Assembly: GCA_963816775.1 (NCBI GenBank)
Contig: CAWFLX010000010.1
Span: 62,001 to 126,000, forward strand
DNA from: JAFAXD01 sp963816775
GTDB lineage: Bacteria > Pseudomonadota > Alphaproteobacteria > Rhizobiales > Xanthobacteraceae
Direction: 5' to 3'
Length of the DNA: 64,000 nt
The position numbers were made by a program, and so were the translations under genes. A model generated the notes under the pieces. It was not told the origin of the DNA and ran no database searches. It saw only the letters and a program-made list of their open reading frames with translations. Positions 24,236 to 31,919 of the stretch are shown piece after piece; within the stretch, counting starts at the first letter, position 1; the number at the start of each line of letters is the position of its first letter.

Positions 24236-25318
24236 TCAGCGCTTGCTCACGAAATGCGGCATCACCTCACGCGCGAAAAGGCGCATTGAAAGTTCTGCGT
24301 CTTCTACCTTCAGCGCTCCGAAGTTGACCTGGAGCGAAGCCACGTCGAAGCCGCCGACGGCCTGGTCGTAATCGGTGATGGCTTCGCGAATTTGTTCCGG
24401 CGTTCCAATCCAGGCGGAGCGTTTCTCGACTGAGGTTTCGAAGGTTTCCGCCGCGAGCGCATCGAACATCTTCTGATAGTTCGGATAGTCGCGCGAGGAA
24501 ATGCCGCTGCGCCATTCCGCGGCTGCCGAGGTGATCGCATTGAGATAGTGGGTGTGATGCGATTTCGACGTCGCGACCGCTGCCTCGCTCGTGGGCGCAC
24601 AATACATGTTGAACGCGAGCATCACTTTGCCTCGGCCCGGATGGCCGGCATTGCCCCAGGCGTCGCGATAGAGCGTGATCAGCTTCGCCATCGCCGAGCC
24701 AGCCAGCGGAATGGCCATCATATGATGTCCGCGACGGCCGCAGCTTTCAAAGGACTCAACGGTGGACAATGCCGCGACCCAAAACGGCGGCCGCGGTTTC
24801 TGAGTCGGGCGGGGCAGCGACGTCACATCCTTGAACGAATGAAATTGGCCTTCGGCGGTGACATGCTCCTCCTCAAGCAGGCGACGGACTTGCTCGAGCC
24901 CTTCCTCGAAGCGCGCGCGGCTTTCGTCCATGGAAATACCGAAGCGCGCGAATTCGTGCGGCAGAAAAGCGCGGGCAAACCCGACCTCGAGCCGGCCTCC
25001 GGAAATCGCATCGACCATGCCGATTTCGCCCGCGAGCTTGAGCGGATTGTTGAACACCGGAAGCACCGCGCCGGTGACCAACCGGATCGACCGAGTCACC
25101 GCGGCGGCGGCGCTCAGGAACACGAGCGGGTTGGGGCTGTAGCCACCGTAGGGATGAAAATAGTGTTCGACAGTGCGCACGCTGGTGAAACCGAGCTGCT
25201 CCGCAACCCGTGTCAAATGGAGCGCCTCGGCCCAGTAGCGATCGGCCGGCTTCTCGTGCGGACCGACCGACGGAAAAAACTGAATGCCGAACTCCACCGC
25301 GTGCTCCGCGCCTTGCAT
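24236..25318 (-). CDS. LLM-class flavin-dependent oxidoreductase
   Basis: A 360-residue luciferase-like protein. Family features are VEFGIQFFPSVGPHEKPADR at the N-terminus, LTRVAEQLGFTSVRTVEHYF, the AAAVTRSIRLVTGAVLPVFN unit, MVDAISGGRLEVGFARAFLP (phosphate-binding part) and IGTPEQIREAITDYDQAVGG at the C-terminus. The start MQGAEHAVEF is chosen for its GGGAAGG/GAGG ribosome site. It is convergent with flavoprotein copy II (23 bases between stops) and lies 66 bases after the frameshifted MaoC gene on the same strand. The product probably oxygenates a pathway intermediate with FMNH2; the substrate is unknown. Confidence 0.88.
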   Translation of the reverse strand: MQGAEHAVEFGIQFFPSVGPHEKPADRYWAEALHLTRVAEQLGFTSVRTVEHYFHPYGGYSPNPLVFLSAAAAVTRSIRLVTGAVLPVFNNPLKLAGEIGMVDAISGGRLEVGFARAFLPHEFARFGISMDESRARFEEGLEQVRRLLEEEHVTAEGQFHSFKDVTSLPRPTQKPRPPFWVAALSTVESFESCGRRGHHMMAIPLAGSAMAKLITLYRDAWGNAGHPGRGKVMLAFNMYCAPTSEAAVATSKSHHTHYLNAITSAAAEWRSGISSRDYPNYQKMFDALAAETFETSVEKRSAWIGTPEQIREAITDYDQAVGGFDVASLQVNFGALKVEDAELSMRLFAREVMPHFVSKR

Positions 25319-25384
25319 CCTTCCCGCCTCATAGCGGTAAACCAACCTAGAAGCGCAATGCCGGCGCGACAAGCCGGCGCCTAA

Positions 25385-25841
25385 CTACTCCAGCGCCAAT
25401 ACGATCATCTCTGCCAGCATCGCGGGCCGCTGCTCGCCCTCGATCTCGACCGTGCAGTCCAAGGTCAGGCGGACGCCGCCCTCGATTGCCTCTGCCGCCT
25501 TGAGCGTCTCATGCAGCCGGACGCGCGAGCCAGCAGGGACCGGGGCCGTGAAGCGTAGGCGGTTCATTCCGTAGTTGACGCCGCGCCGGCGTTGGCGGAT
25601 CTCGTAGATTGTCGATGACATGTGCGCGAACAGCGACAGCGTCAGAAACCCATGCGCAATCGTGCGGCCGCCCGGCATCTCATGCTTGGCGCGTTCTGGG
25701 TCGACATGAAACCAGCTTCTGTCGCCGGTCGCCTCGGCAAAAGCATCGATTAGTTGCCTGATCGATCAGCACCCATTCGCTGGTGCCGAGTTTTTGGCCG
25801 GCATAGGGAATGAGGTCGGCTGGCCTTTCAAAACTCAGCAT
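25385..25841 (-). pseudogene. MaoC-like hotdog dehydratase, frameshifted
   Basis: Reading from the ATG at 25841 gives MLSFERPADLIPYAGQKLG and then TSEWVLIDQ; at about 25757 one extra G breaks the frame. In the shifted frame the sequence continues as QLIDAFAEATGDRSWFHVDP, the hydratase motif with catalytic Asp and His of MaoC proteins, then MPGGRTIAHGFLTLSLFAHM and the hotdog C-terminus to the stop at 25385. With the G removed, the gene is a normal protein of about 151 residues that would hydrate an enoyl-CoA. Only the C-terminal half is translatable from an internal ATG (25678). Loss or sequencing error cannot be separated here. Confidence 0.8.
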
Positions 25842-25956
25842 TCGGCTGCCCCCTGGTCGCGCGGACGCGCACGGCGCTCGATGTCCGCCAGGTCATCGGG
25901 GCATGAATAGCACAATAGGTTTTAAGCCGGTTCGCGCCGGCGGCGGAAATTTCCAA

Positions 25957-26586
25957 TCAATATTTTGCCAACGGCACGTGAAAATTCTGCAGGTTCAGGA
26001 GCACGTCTTCAATGGTCGAGCCGAAGATGAGCGATGCCCTATGTCGCTCGTGTAGGAACCCCTCTTCGACCATCCTGTCGACCATCATCCTCAACGGGGC
26101 AAAATATCCATTGAGGTCCAGGACGCCACAGGGCTTCGCGTGGATGCCGAGCTGCGTCCACGTCCATTGTTCTAGAATTTCTTCAAATGTTCCGGCTCCT
26201 CCCGGAAGCGCCAGGAACGCTTCCGCAAGATCCGACATTTTCTTCTTTCGCTCGTGCATTGAAGCAACGACGTGGATTTCGTTCAAACCCTTGTGGAGCA
26301 ATTCCTTGTCGACGAGCAGCGCCGGAATAACCCCGATGACGGTTCCTCCCAGCCTGATCGCCTCGTCGGCCATGACCCCCATCAACCCGTTCTTTGCGCC
26401 GCCATAGACGATTCGATGGCCTTGGGACACGAGCACACGCACCGCCGCTCGTGTCTGCTCCTCAAACTCCTTTCGTCTCCCCACCGCCGCGCCGCAATAG
26501 ATGCAGACGGTGAGCGATTTGCGTTCGGGCACCAACGGAGGGGCAGGTACCAGAAGGGTTCGCGACGGCAAGGTGGCGACGTTCAT
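25957..26586 (-). CDS. LOG-family / TIGR00730 Rossmann protein (putative nucleoside-5'-monophosphate phosphoribohydrolase)
   Basis: A 209-residue protein starting at MNVATLPSRT (GGAG 8 bases upstream). It has the family's VCIYCGAAVGRRKEFEEQTR near the N-terminus, GGAKNGLMGVMADEAIRLGG, and the signature PGGAGTFEEILEQWTWTQLG with the catalytic Glu. LOG proteins cleave AMP or cytokinin ribotides to base and ribose 5-phosphate. Base composition is visibly less GC-rich than the neighbouring catabolic genes, which may mean a different origin. It stands alone between the MaoC remnant and a divergent secreted-protein gene. Confidence 0.88.
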   Translation of the reverse strand: MNVATLPSRTLLVPAPPLVPERKSLTVCIYCGAAVGRRKEFEEQTRAAVRVLVSQGHRIVYGGAKNGLMGVMADEAIRLGGTVIGVIPALLVDKELLHKGLNEIHVVASMHERKKKMSDLAEAFLALPGGAGTFEEILEQWTWTQLGIHAKPCGVLDLNGYFAPLRMMVDRMVEEGFLHERHRASLIFGSTIEDVLLNLQNFHVPLAKY

Positions 26587-26777
26587 GAGGCGCTCCGTTG
26601 GTTCGAGCCCCAGCTCACAATAGCGGTTCGTCCGTCCCCCGAGTTCACCCCGTGTGCCCGCCAGCACGGCATTGCCGGAAAGCACACGCAGGTGATGCTT
26701 GCACATCAAGATTGCAGAATTATTTTGGGTGGCCGCTCCATTACGGGGGCTTAGGTCTGCCTTTGGGGATAGGGACG

Positions 26778-27152
26778 ATGTTACGTTTGCGGTCCTTGAT
26801 ATTGCTTGGGAATGCAGCTCTTTTTGTTTTGCTCGGCGCCGCGACAGCCGCCGCTGCCGACGATAATTTCGGAGCGATCGCGTTTTCGAGCAGCTCCGGC
26901 GCGACCGGCTACTCCTATGATTACGACTCGCGCGATGGCGCCGAGGAACGTGCGCTTCAGGAATGCGGTCCCGGCTGCAAAGTGGTGCTGTGGTTCAAGA
27001 ACGCTTGCGGTGCGCTCGCGGTTGGCGAAGGCAGCGGCTACGGAACCGGCTGGGCGTCAAGCCGGAGCGAGGCCGAGAACCTGGCGATGGGCTATTGTCG
27101 GCAAAACACCAGTGGCTGCGAAATCAGCCGGTGGGCGTGCACGACGAGGTAA
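26778..27152 (+). CDS. Secreted DUF4189-type protein
   Basis: A 124-residue protein with a clear Sec signal peptide (MLRLRSLILLGNAALFVLLG, cleavage likely after ATAAAA). The mature part follows the DUF4189 pattern: FGAIAFSSSSGATGYSYDYD, GAEERALQECGPGCKVVLWF, a central Cys-Gly-Ala and CRQNTSGCEISRWACTTR, with paired cysteines that probably form disulfides in the periplasm. Ribosome site AGGGACG precedes the ATG directly. Function of the family is not known. No operon partner is apparent. Confidence 0.8.
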   Translation: MLRLRSLILLGNAALFVLLGAATAAAADDNFGAIAFSSSSGATGYSYDYDSRDGAEERALQECGPGCKVVLWFKNACGALAVGEGSGYGTGWASSRSEAENLAMGYCRQNTSGCEISRWACTTR

Positions 27153-27262
27153 GCCAGCGGCCTAGAGCCGCCGCTTCAATGGACGCGGCCGCTTGCCGTT
27201 GTCGCCGCGCTCTACCGTCACATGTATGATGGACTGTTTTCCAACGACCCAAGGAAACGCCA

Positions 27263-28540
27263 ATGGATTTCGAGCACTCAGCGCGCAGCCGCGAGCTCCA
27301 GGAACGCCTGCTCGAGTTCATGGATGCCCATATCTATCCCAATGAACGGCGGTTCCATGAGGAGATTGAAGCAAACCGCAGCGCCGGGAACGCCTGGCAG
27401 CCCACCAAGGTGATCGAGGAGCTCAAGCCCAAGGCTCGCGCTGCCGGCTTGTGGAACCTGTTTTTGCCACGCTCTCCGCGTGCTCCCGACGGGGGCTTGT
27501 CGAACCTCGACTATGCGCCGCTGTGCGAAATCATGGGCCGGGTACACTTCGCCCCCGAAGTGTTCAATTGCTCAGCGCCGGACACCGGCAACATGGAGAC
27601 GTTCGAGCGCTACGCATCGGAGGAGCTCAAGCGCCAATGGCTCGACCCACTGCTGCGGGGCGAGATTCGCTCTGCGTTCCTGATGACCGAGCCTGACGTC
27701 GCTTCGTCCGACGCCACCAACGTCCAGGCCCGCATCGAGCGGCACGGCGACAGTTACGTGATCAATGGACGCAAATGGTGGTCGAGCGGCGCGGGCGATC
27801 CGCGCTGCAAGGTCTACATCGTGATGGGCAAGACCGACCCCGGTGCCGAACGCCACAAACAGCAATCCATGATCGTCGTACCCTCGGACGCACCCGGCAT
27901 CACGGTCGAGCGGCCTCTGTCGATCTTCGGCTACGACGACGCCCCGCACGGACACATGCAGGTCTCGCTCAAAGACGTTGCGGTGCCGGCTAGGAACATT
28001 CTGCTGGGAGAGGGCCGCGGTTTCGAGATCGCGCAAGGCCGCCTCGGTCCGGGGCGGATTCATCATTGCATGCGGTCGGTGGGCGCCGCGGAACGGGCGC
28101 TCGAATATATGTGCCGCCGGCTGATGTCGCGCGTGGCCTTCGGCAAGCCGATTTCCGAACAGTCGATCTGGCACGAGCGCATCGCGCAGGCGCGATGCAT
28201 GATCGACCAGGCGCGGCTGCTCACCCTGAAGGCCGCCTACATGATGGACACGGTCGGGAACAAGGTTGCGCGCGCGGAGATTGCGATGATCAAGGTGGTC
28301 GCACCGAATATGGCCGGACAGATCATCGACTGGGCAATTCAGGCTCACGGCGCCGCCGGCGTATCGGCGGATTTTCCGCTGGCTTACATGTACGCGAACC
28401 AGCGCACGCTGCGGTTCGCCGATGGGCCCGACGAAGTTCACCGCGCTGCCATCGCCAAGATCGAGCTGCGTAAGCACGACGACCGGCGCAACTTCCGCAG
28501 CGGAGGTACCGAAGAAATGCCGATCGCCCGCGGAAGCTGA
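27263..28540 (+). CDS. Acyl-CoA dehydrogenase
   Basis: A 425-residue FAD acyl-CoA dehydrogenase preceded by AAGGAAACGCCA. Segments: LWNLFLPRSPRAPDGGLSNL (N-terminal helices), AFLMTEPDVASSDATNVQA (FAD/substrate loop), VINGRKWWSSGAGDPRCKVY, GPGRIHHCMRSVGAAERALE, and RTLRFADGPDEVHRAAIAKI at the C-terminus, where the ending differs from short-chain enzymes and resembles the ACAD10/11-like branch. Residues 1-60 are longer than in short-chain enzymes. An SDR gene follows after 18 bases, so the pair likely desaturates and oxidises an acyl-CoA. Whether it belongs to the aryl-CoA pathway or to another acid is open. Confidence 0.9.
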   Translation: MDFEHSARSRELQERLLEFMDAHIYPNERRFHEEIEANRSAGNAWQPTKVIEELKPKARAAGLWNLFLPRSPRAPDGGLSNLDYAPLCEIMGRVHFAPEVFNCSAPDTGNMETFERYASEELKRQWLDPLLRGEIRSAFLMTEPDVASSDATNVQARIERHGDSYVINGRKWWSSGAGDPRCKVYIVMGKTDPGAERHKQQSMIVVPSDAPGITVERPLSIFGYDDAPHGHMQVSLKDVAVPARNILLGEGRGFEIAQGRLGPGRIHHCMRSVGAAERALEYMCRRLMSRVAFGKPISEQSIWHERIAQARCMIDQARLLTLKAAYMMDTVGNKVARAEIAMIKVVAPNMAGQIIDWAIQAHGAAGVSADFPLAYMYANQRTLRFADGPDEVHRAAIAKIELRKHDDRRNFRSGGTEEMPIARGS

Positions 28541-28558
28541 AGCCGGCCAGGACAGAAC

Positions 28559-29290
28559 ATGGGCGGATCGCTGCAGGACCGCGTTGTGCTTGTCACCGGC
28601 ACGCTCGGTACGATCGGGCAAGCGATCTGCACGGCAATCGAGCGTGAGGGCGGCCAACCCGTGCGTTCGGACCTGCCGGGCGGTGCCGGTCTTGACCTTG
28701 CACTCGATGTGACCGACGAGGCGGCCTGGGCGGCGGCCGCGCGCGAGATCGAGCGCCGCCACGGACGTCTCGACGGACTCGTCAACAACGCTGGCGTGGT
28801 TTTTATTGGTACCGTGGAGGCAACGTCGCTCGCGCAATGGCGGCGGGTGATGGACGTCAATCTAGACGGCGTGTTTCTCGGGTGTCGCCACATGCTGCCG
28901 TTACTGCGACGCGCGCCGGCGCCTTCGATCGTGAACATGTCTTCCGTTTCAGGCCTGGTCGGCGGATACAACCTCGCCGCCTACAACGCCTCGAAGGGCG
29001 CCGTGCGAATGTTGACGAAATCGGTTGCCCTTAACGGCGCGCGCATGAGCCCGAAGGTGCGCTGCAACTCGGTGCATCCGGCGTTCGTTGCCGGCGCCAT
29101 GGTGGACGATATGATGGCGCAGGCGTCCGATCCGGAGCGCGCGCTCGCGTCGATGGTGCGTCAGATCCCGCTCGGCCGCCTGGCGGCCGCCGCCGAGGTT
29201 GCTGAAGCGGTGGTGTGGTTATTGTCGGATAGGTCCGCGTTCACGACCGGATCGGAGCTCGTGGTCGACGGTGGCATCACGGCCGGATAA
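28559..29290 (+). CDS. Short-chain dehydrogenase/reductase
   Basis: A 243-residue SDR in the same transcription unit as the acyl-CoA dehydrogenase before it. Motifs: VTGTLGTIGQAICTAI (nucleotide loop), LVNNAGVVF, VNMSSVSG (catalytic Ser) and YNASKGAVRMLTKSVAL (Tyr-x-x-x-Lys), ending in TGSELVVDGGITAG. A 3-hydroxyacyl-CoA dehydrogenase or related alcohol oxidation is likely. The gene meets the convergent secreted-protein gene with 9 bases between stops. Confidence 0.92.
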   Translation: MGGSLQDRVVLVTGTLGTIGQAICTAIEREGGQPVRSDLPGGAGLDLALDVTDEAAWAAAAREIERRHGRLDGLVNNAGVVFIGTVEATSLAQWRRVMDVNLDGVFLGCRHMLPLLRRAPAPSIVNMSSVSGLVGGYNLAAYNASKGAVRMLTKSVALNGARMSPKVRCNSVHPAFVAGAMVDDMMAQASDPERALASMVRQIPLGRLAAAAEVAEAVVWLLSDRSAFTTGSELVVDGGITAG

Positions 29291-29299
29291 GCGTGATGT

Positions 29300-29731
29300 C
29301 TACTTTTCTCCGGACGGATCATCGGTTGTCCATTTCCAAGTCGGGCTGGTTTCGGTGATCTTGTCGGCATTTTTCATCGCGGCTGGCGTGACGGCCTCGA
29401 ACACCTTGCCCTTGCGTCCGGTAAGTTGAGCCTTGGTTTTAACCTGTAGCCATTTGGTTCCGAAGTCGCAGGTGTATGGGCCGACGCGCAGTCCACCGAG
29501 GTTCTGCCATTGGCCCGGAAACCGCATGCCGCTGCAGATAACGTCATCCTTTGCTTTCTTTCCATCAAGCAACGCCTGATTGATTTCCCGCTGCAGCTGG
29601 GGCGACTTGGCGATGATGGGATCGATCTCGCTCAGAGGCAGGCTGCCTCCCTGACCGAGTTTGCTCGTATCAAACGCCAGCGCCGGCGACGCCACGAGGG
29701 CTACGGCAACCGCAATCGTTCTCAACAACAT
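29300..29731 (-). CDS. Secreted protein of unknown function
   Basis: A 143-residue protein with a Sec signal peptide (MLLRTIAVAVALVASPALAF, cleavage after ALA). The mature part is hydrophilic and has two cysteines (VICSGMRFPG and GPYTCDFGTKW) that could be paired. I do not recognise the family. It lies between the convergent SDR gene and the Rieske oxygenase gene on the same strand, 60 bases after the oxygenase stop, so it may be read through from that gene. Confidence 0.65.
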   Translation of the reverse strand: MLLRTIAVAVALVASPALAFDTSKLGQGGSLPLSEIDPIIAKSPQLQREINQALLDGKKAKDDVICSGMRFPGQWQNLGGLRVGPYTCDFGTKWLQVKTKAQLTGRKGKVFEAVTPAAMKNADKITETSPTWKWTTDDPSGEK

Positions 29732-29791
29732 GGGTGTGCATTCTTTCGCGCCAACGCGCTCCTGGGCGGCGTTACCGCCAGTGAAGCCTCG

Positions 29792-31072
29792 TCAGGCGGC
29801 CGATACCAGCGGATGCGCGCGTTCGTACTCCTCCTGCCATTTCAGCGCATCCTGCCAGGGCCGGTCTGCTGGCACGTCGCATGAGACGCCGCGCAGATTG
29901 AAATCCAGGTTAGCATCCTGGCCGGGCAGGGGGCGTCCTTCCTCGTTGTCGCGGATGAGGCGCAGCATGAGCCGGCGATAGAAGATCACCGCCTTGTCGC
30001 TTATTCCGAGGTGTTCTTTGCTACGATCGTAGATCGGACCCATGCTCTCCTGCATGGCGATATCCTGGATCGCAGCGCCGTCGATGCCCGAATTGTTGTG
30101 CGCCATGGTCCGGCGCGATTGCTGGTGCATATTCGCGTTGTTGAATGGGGTCTTGTAGTACGGCGGTGCGGTGCGATGCCCCCAATTGCGATAGGCCGCC
30201 TCGGCATCGATCGGTCGATTTGGGTCGAAGTGGATGTAGAAAGTGTAGCAGCGTTCGTCGTCAATCGGATGCCAAGCCTTGAACAAGCGCGATTCGTGCG
30301 GGCCCGCTGCCACGAAGGAGTAGAACGGCGCGCAGCTCTCGAAGATGCGGACGTATTTGAAATTCGCATCCGGTGTCCTGCGCACCGCCGCCACCCGCAT
30401 TGAATAAGGCGTTTCCTCGCAGAAGATCTCAGGCACCCCGTCGTACATCAGGCTGTGGATCGAGTTCCAACCCGCTCCACGCCAGCTCGCGTTGTCCTCG
30501 ATGGTCAGGTCCTTGTGCAGGTAGTTGGGATGCGCAGGATCGATATCGCCTTCAAGCCCCTGCAGGTAGTTGCAGTCCTGATAGATCTTCGCGACCAGGA
30601 GATGCGGCTGCTTGAGATTGAGCCATGGAAAGCGCGGGAAAACTGGTTCTTTGTCCCGCGGACCCATGTAGGTCCAAATAATGCCGCCGGCGTCGCGCGT
30701 TTTGTAAGCAGTATGGCAGATGCGCTTGGCAAAGGTGCTTTCGGGCGGCTCCGCCGGCGTCTCGACTACCGCGCCGTCGGTGTTGATCTTCCAGCCGTGA
30801 TAGAGGCAGCGCAGCCCACCTGGCTCGTTCCGACCATAGGCGAGCGACGCGCCCCTGTGTGGGCAGTTTTCTTCGACGAGACCGATGTCGCCGTCGGGCG
30901 AACGAAACGCGACGAGATTTTCGCCGAGCAGCCGAACGCGCGCCGGCGGACCGCCGGGCTCGGAAAGCTGCTCGCTCATGAGTGCAGGGATCCAATATCG
31001 CCGCAGCAGATTGCCCATGGGGGTGCCAGGACCGACCCGCGTGAGCGTCATGACATCATGCGCCGCTGCCAT
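29792..31072 (-). CDS. Rieske non-heme iron oxygenase, phthalate-dioxygenase-like alpha subunit
   Basis: A 426-residue oxygenase with a perfect AAGGAGG ribosome site before MAAAHDVMTL. The Rieske [2Fe-2S] ligands are C70, H72, C89 and H92 (NCPHRG and CLYHGW). The mononuclear iron site follows in EGDIDPAHPNYLHKDL (the two His of AHPNYLH), with the later acidic ligand expected in DGAAIQDIAMQESMGPI. The size and these motifs place it with phthalate 4,5-dioxygenase-like one-component-alpha oxygenases. No reductase gene is adjacent, so electrons must come from a reductase elsewhere. It fits the aromatic-degradation theme; the substrate is unknown. Confidence 0.9.
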   Translation of the reverse strand: MAAAHDVMTLTRVGPGTPMGNLLRRYWIPALMSEQLSEPGGPPARVRLLGENLVAFRSPDGDIGLVEENCPHRGASLAYGRNEPGGLRCLYHGWKINTDGAVVETPAEPPESTFAKRICHTAYKTRDAGGIIWTYMGPRDKEPVFPRFPWLNLKQPHLLVAKIYQDCNYLQGLEGDIDPAHPNYLHKDLTIEDNASWRGAGWNSIHSLMYDGVPEIFCEETPYSMRVAAVRRTPDANFKYVRIFESCAPFYSFVAAGPHESRLFKAWHPIDDERCYTFYIHFDPNRPIDAEAAYRNWGHRTAPPYYKTPFNNANMHQQSRRTMAHNNSGIDGAAIQDIAMQESMGPIYDRSKEHLGISDKAVIFYRRLMLRLIRDNEEGRPLPGQDANLDFNLRGVSCDVPADRPWQDALKWQEEYERAHPLVSAA

Positions 31073-31345
31073 CGAATCCTCCTTTTTGGGTGCGTCGTTG
31101 CCTAAGGGAGCGGCAAGCAAAATACCGCTCCGGACCGGCAAGCGCACCGCTTCATCTCAGTCCGGGTTTTCCGCGGATGACGATGAGCAACCGTCGGCTT
31201 CGGCACGCATCTTGACGGTGTTTGTTGCGAATTGCAACAATTTGGCCGGCAGTGCTGGGCTGCCTGAGAAGGAGACGGCGCGTGCTCCAATACAGTTATC
31301 GACCCGGATTTCCGGCCACGCCATCAACCCGCCTCCGCGGATCAG

Positions 31346-31509
31346 AGCTGGGTCGACTACGATCCGATTGTCGATCGGCCGCCGCTTCGCTGGCCGGACA
31401 ACGCGCGGGTAGCATTGTGGCTTTGTCCCGCCATCCTGGACTACGAGTTTGTTCCGCCGCGCGACCCTTGGCTCGATCCGTGGGCGCGCACCGCCCCGCC
31501 CGATGTCGT
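31346..31509 (+). pseudogene. Polysaccharide-deacetylase-family gene remnant (N-terminal part)
   Basis: In one frame the sequence reads SWVDYDPIVDRPPLRWPD followed by NARVALWLCPAILDYEF and ends in TAPPDVV. This is the N-terminal segment of the NodB-like/allantoinase-type polysaccharide deacetylases. The metal-binding Asp and His motifs that should follow are absent because the sequence runs directly into a different gene. The start codon is not evident. Only about 55 codons remain, so no function is left. Confidence 0.6.
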
Positions 31510-31830
31510 CGGCTGCCGGCGGGAGCGTTGTCGGGTGGACAACAGCAGATGTTGGTGATTGGACGCGCACTGATGTCGAGGCCGCGCCTCCTGCTGCTCG
31601 ACGAGCCTTCGCTTGGTCTGGCTCCGCTTATTTCCGCGGATATTTTCAAGACTGTCGCGACCCTGACGGAAACTGGCGTTGCTGTGCTGCTGGTTGAGCA
31701 GAATGTGCACGCGGCGCTGGCACTCGCAAAGCGCGCCTATGTGATCGAGATGGGCCGTATCGTATTGTCGGGAAGCGACCTGTTGCACGATCCGCGGGTG
31801 CGGGAGTTCTTATTTGGGCAAGGTGGCGCT
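31510..31830 (+). pseudogene. LivF-type ABC ATPase remnant (C-terminal half)
   Basis: From about 31510 a different frame encodes RLPAGALSGGQQQMLVIGRA (signature), LLLLDEPSLGLAPLISADIF (Walker B and D-loop), VAVLLVEQNVHAALALAKRA (H-loop region, with Gln-Asn) and RVREFLFG, the end of branched-chain amino-acid transporter ATPases. Walker A and the whole first half are missing. The frame then runs on without a LivF-type stop into sequence that is antisense to the TPR gene. It is a dead fragment fused by deletion to the deacetylase remnant. Confidence 0.75.
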
Positions 31831-31919
31831 GGGCTGATTGATGCCCTGTGTCGATGGCGAAGCAGCAAACCTCAGGAGCTTTCCAACAAGTCGCCCCTCG
31901 ATGATCTCGCATTAAGCGG

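Noticed and set aside
27572..28837. 421-codon minus-strand frame
   Set aside because: Antisense to an acyl-CoA dehydrogenase and SDR with clear motifs.
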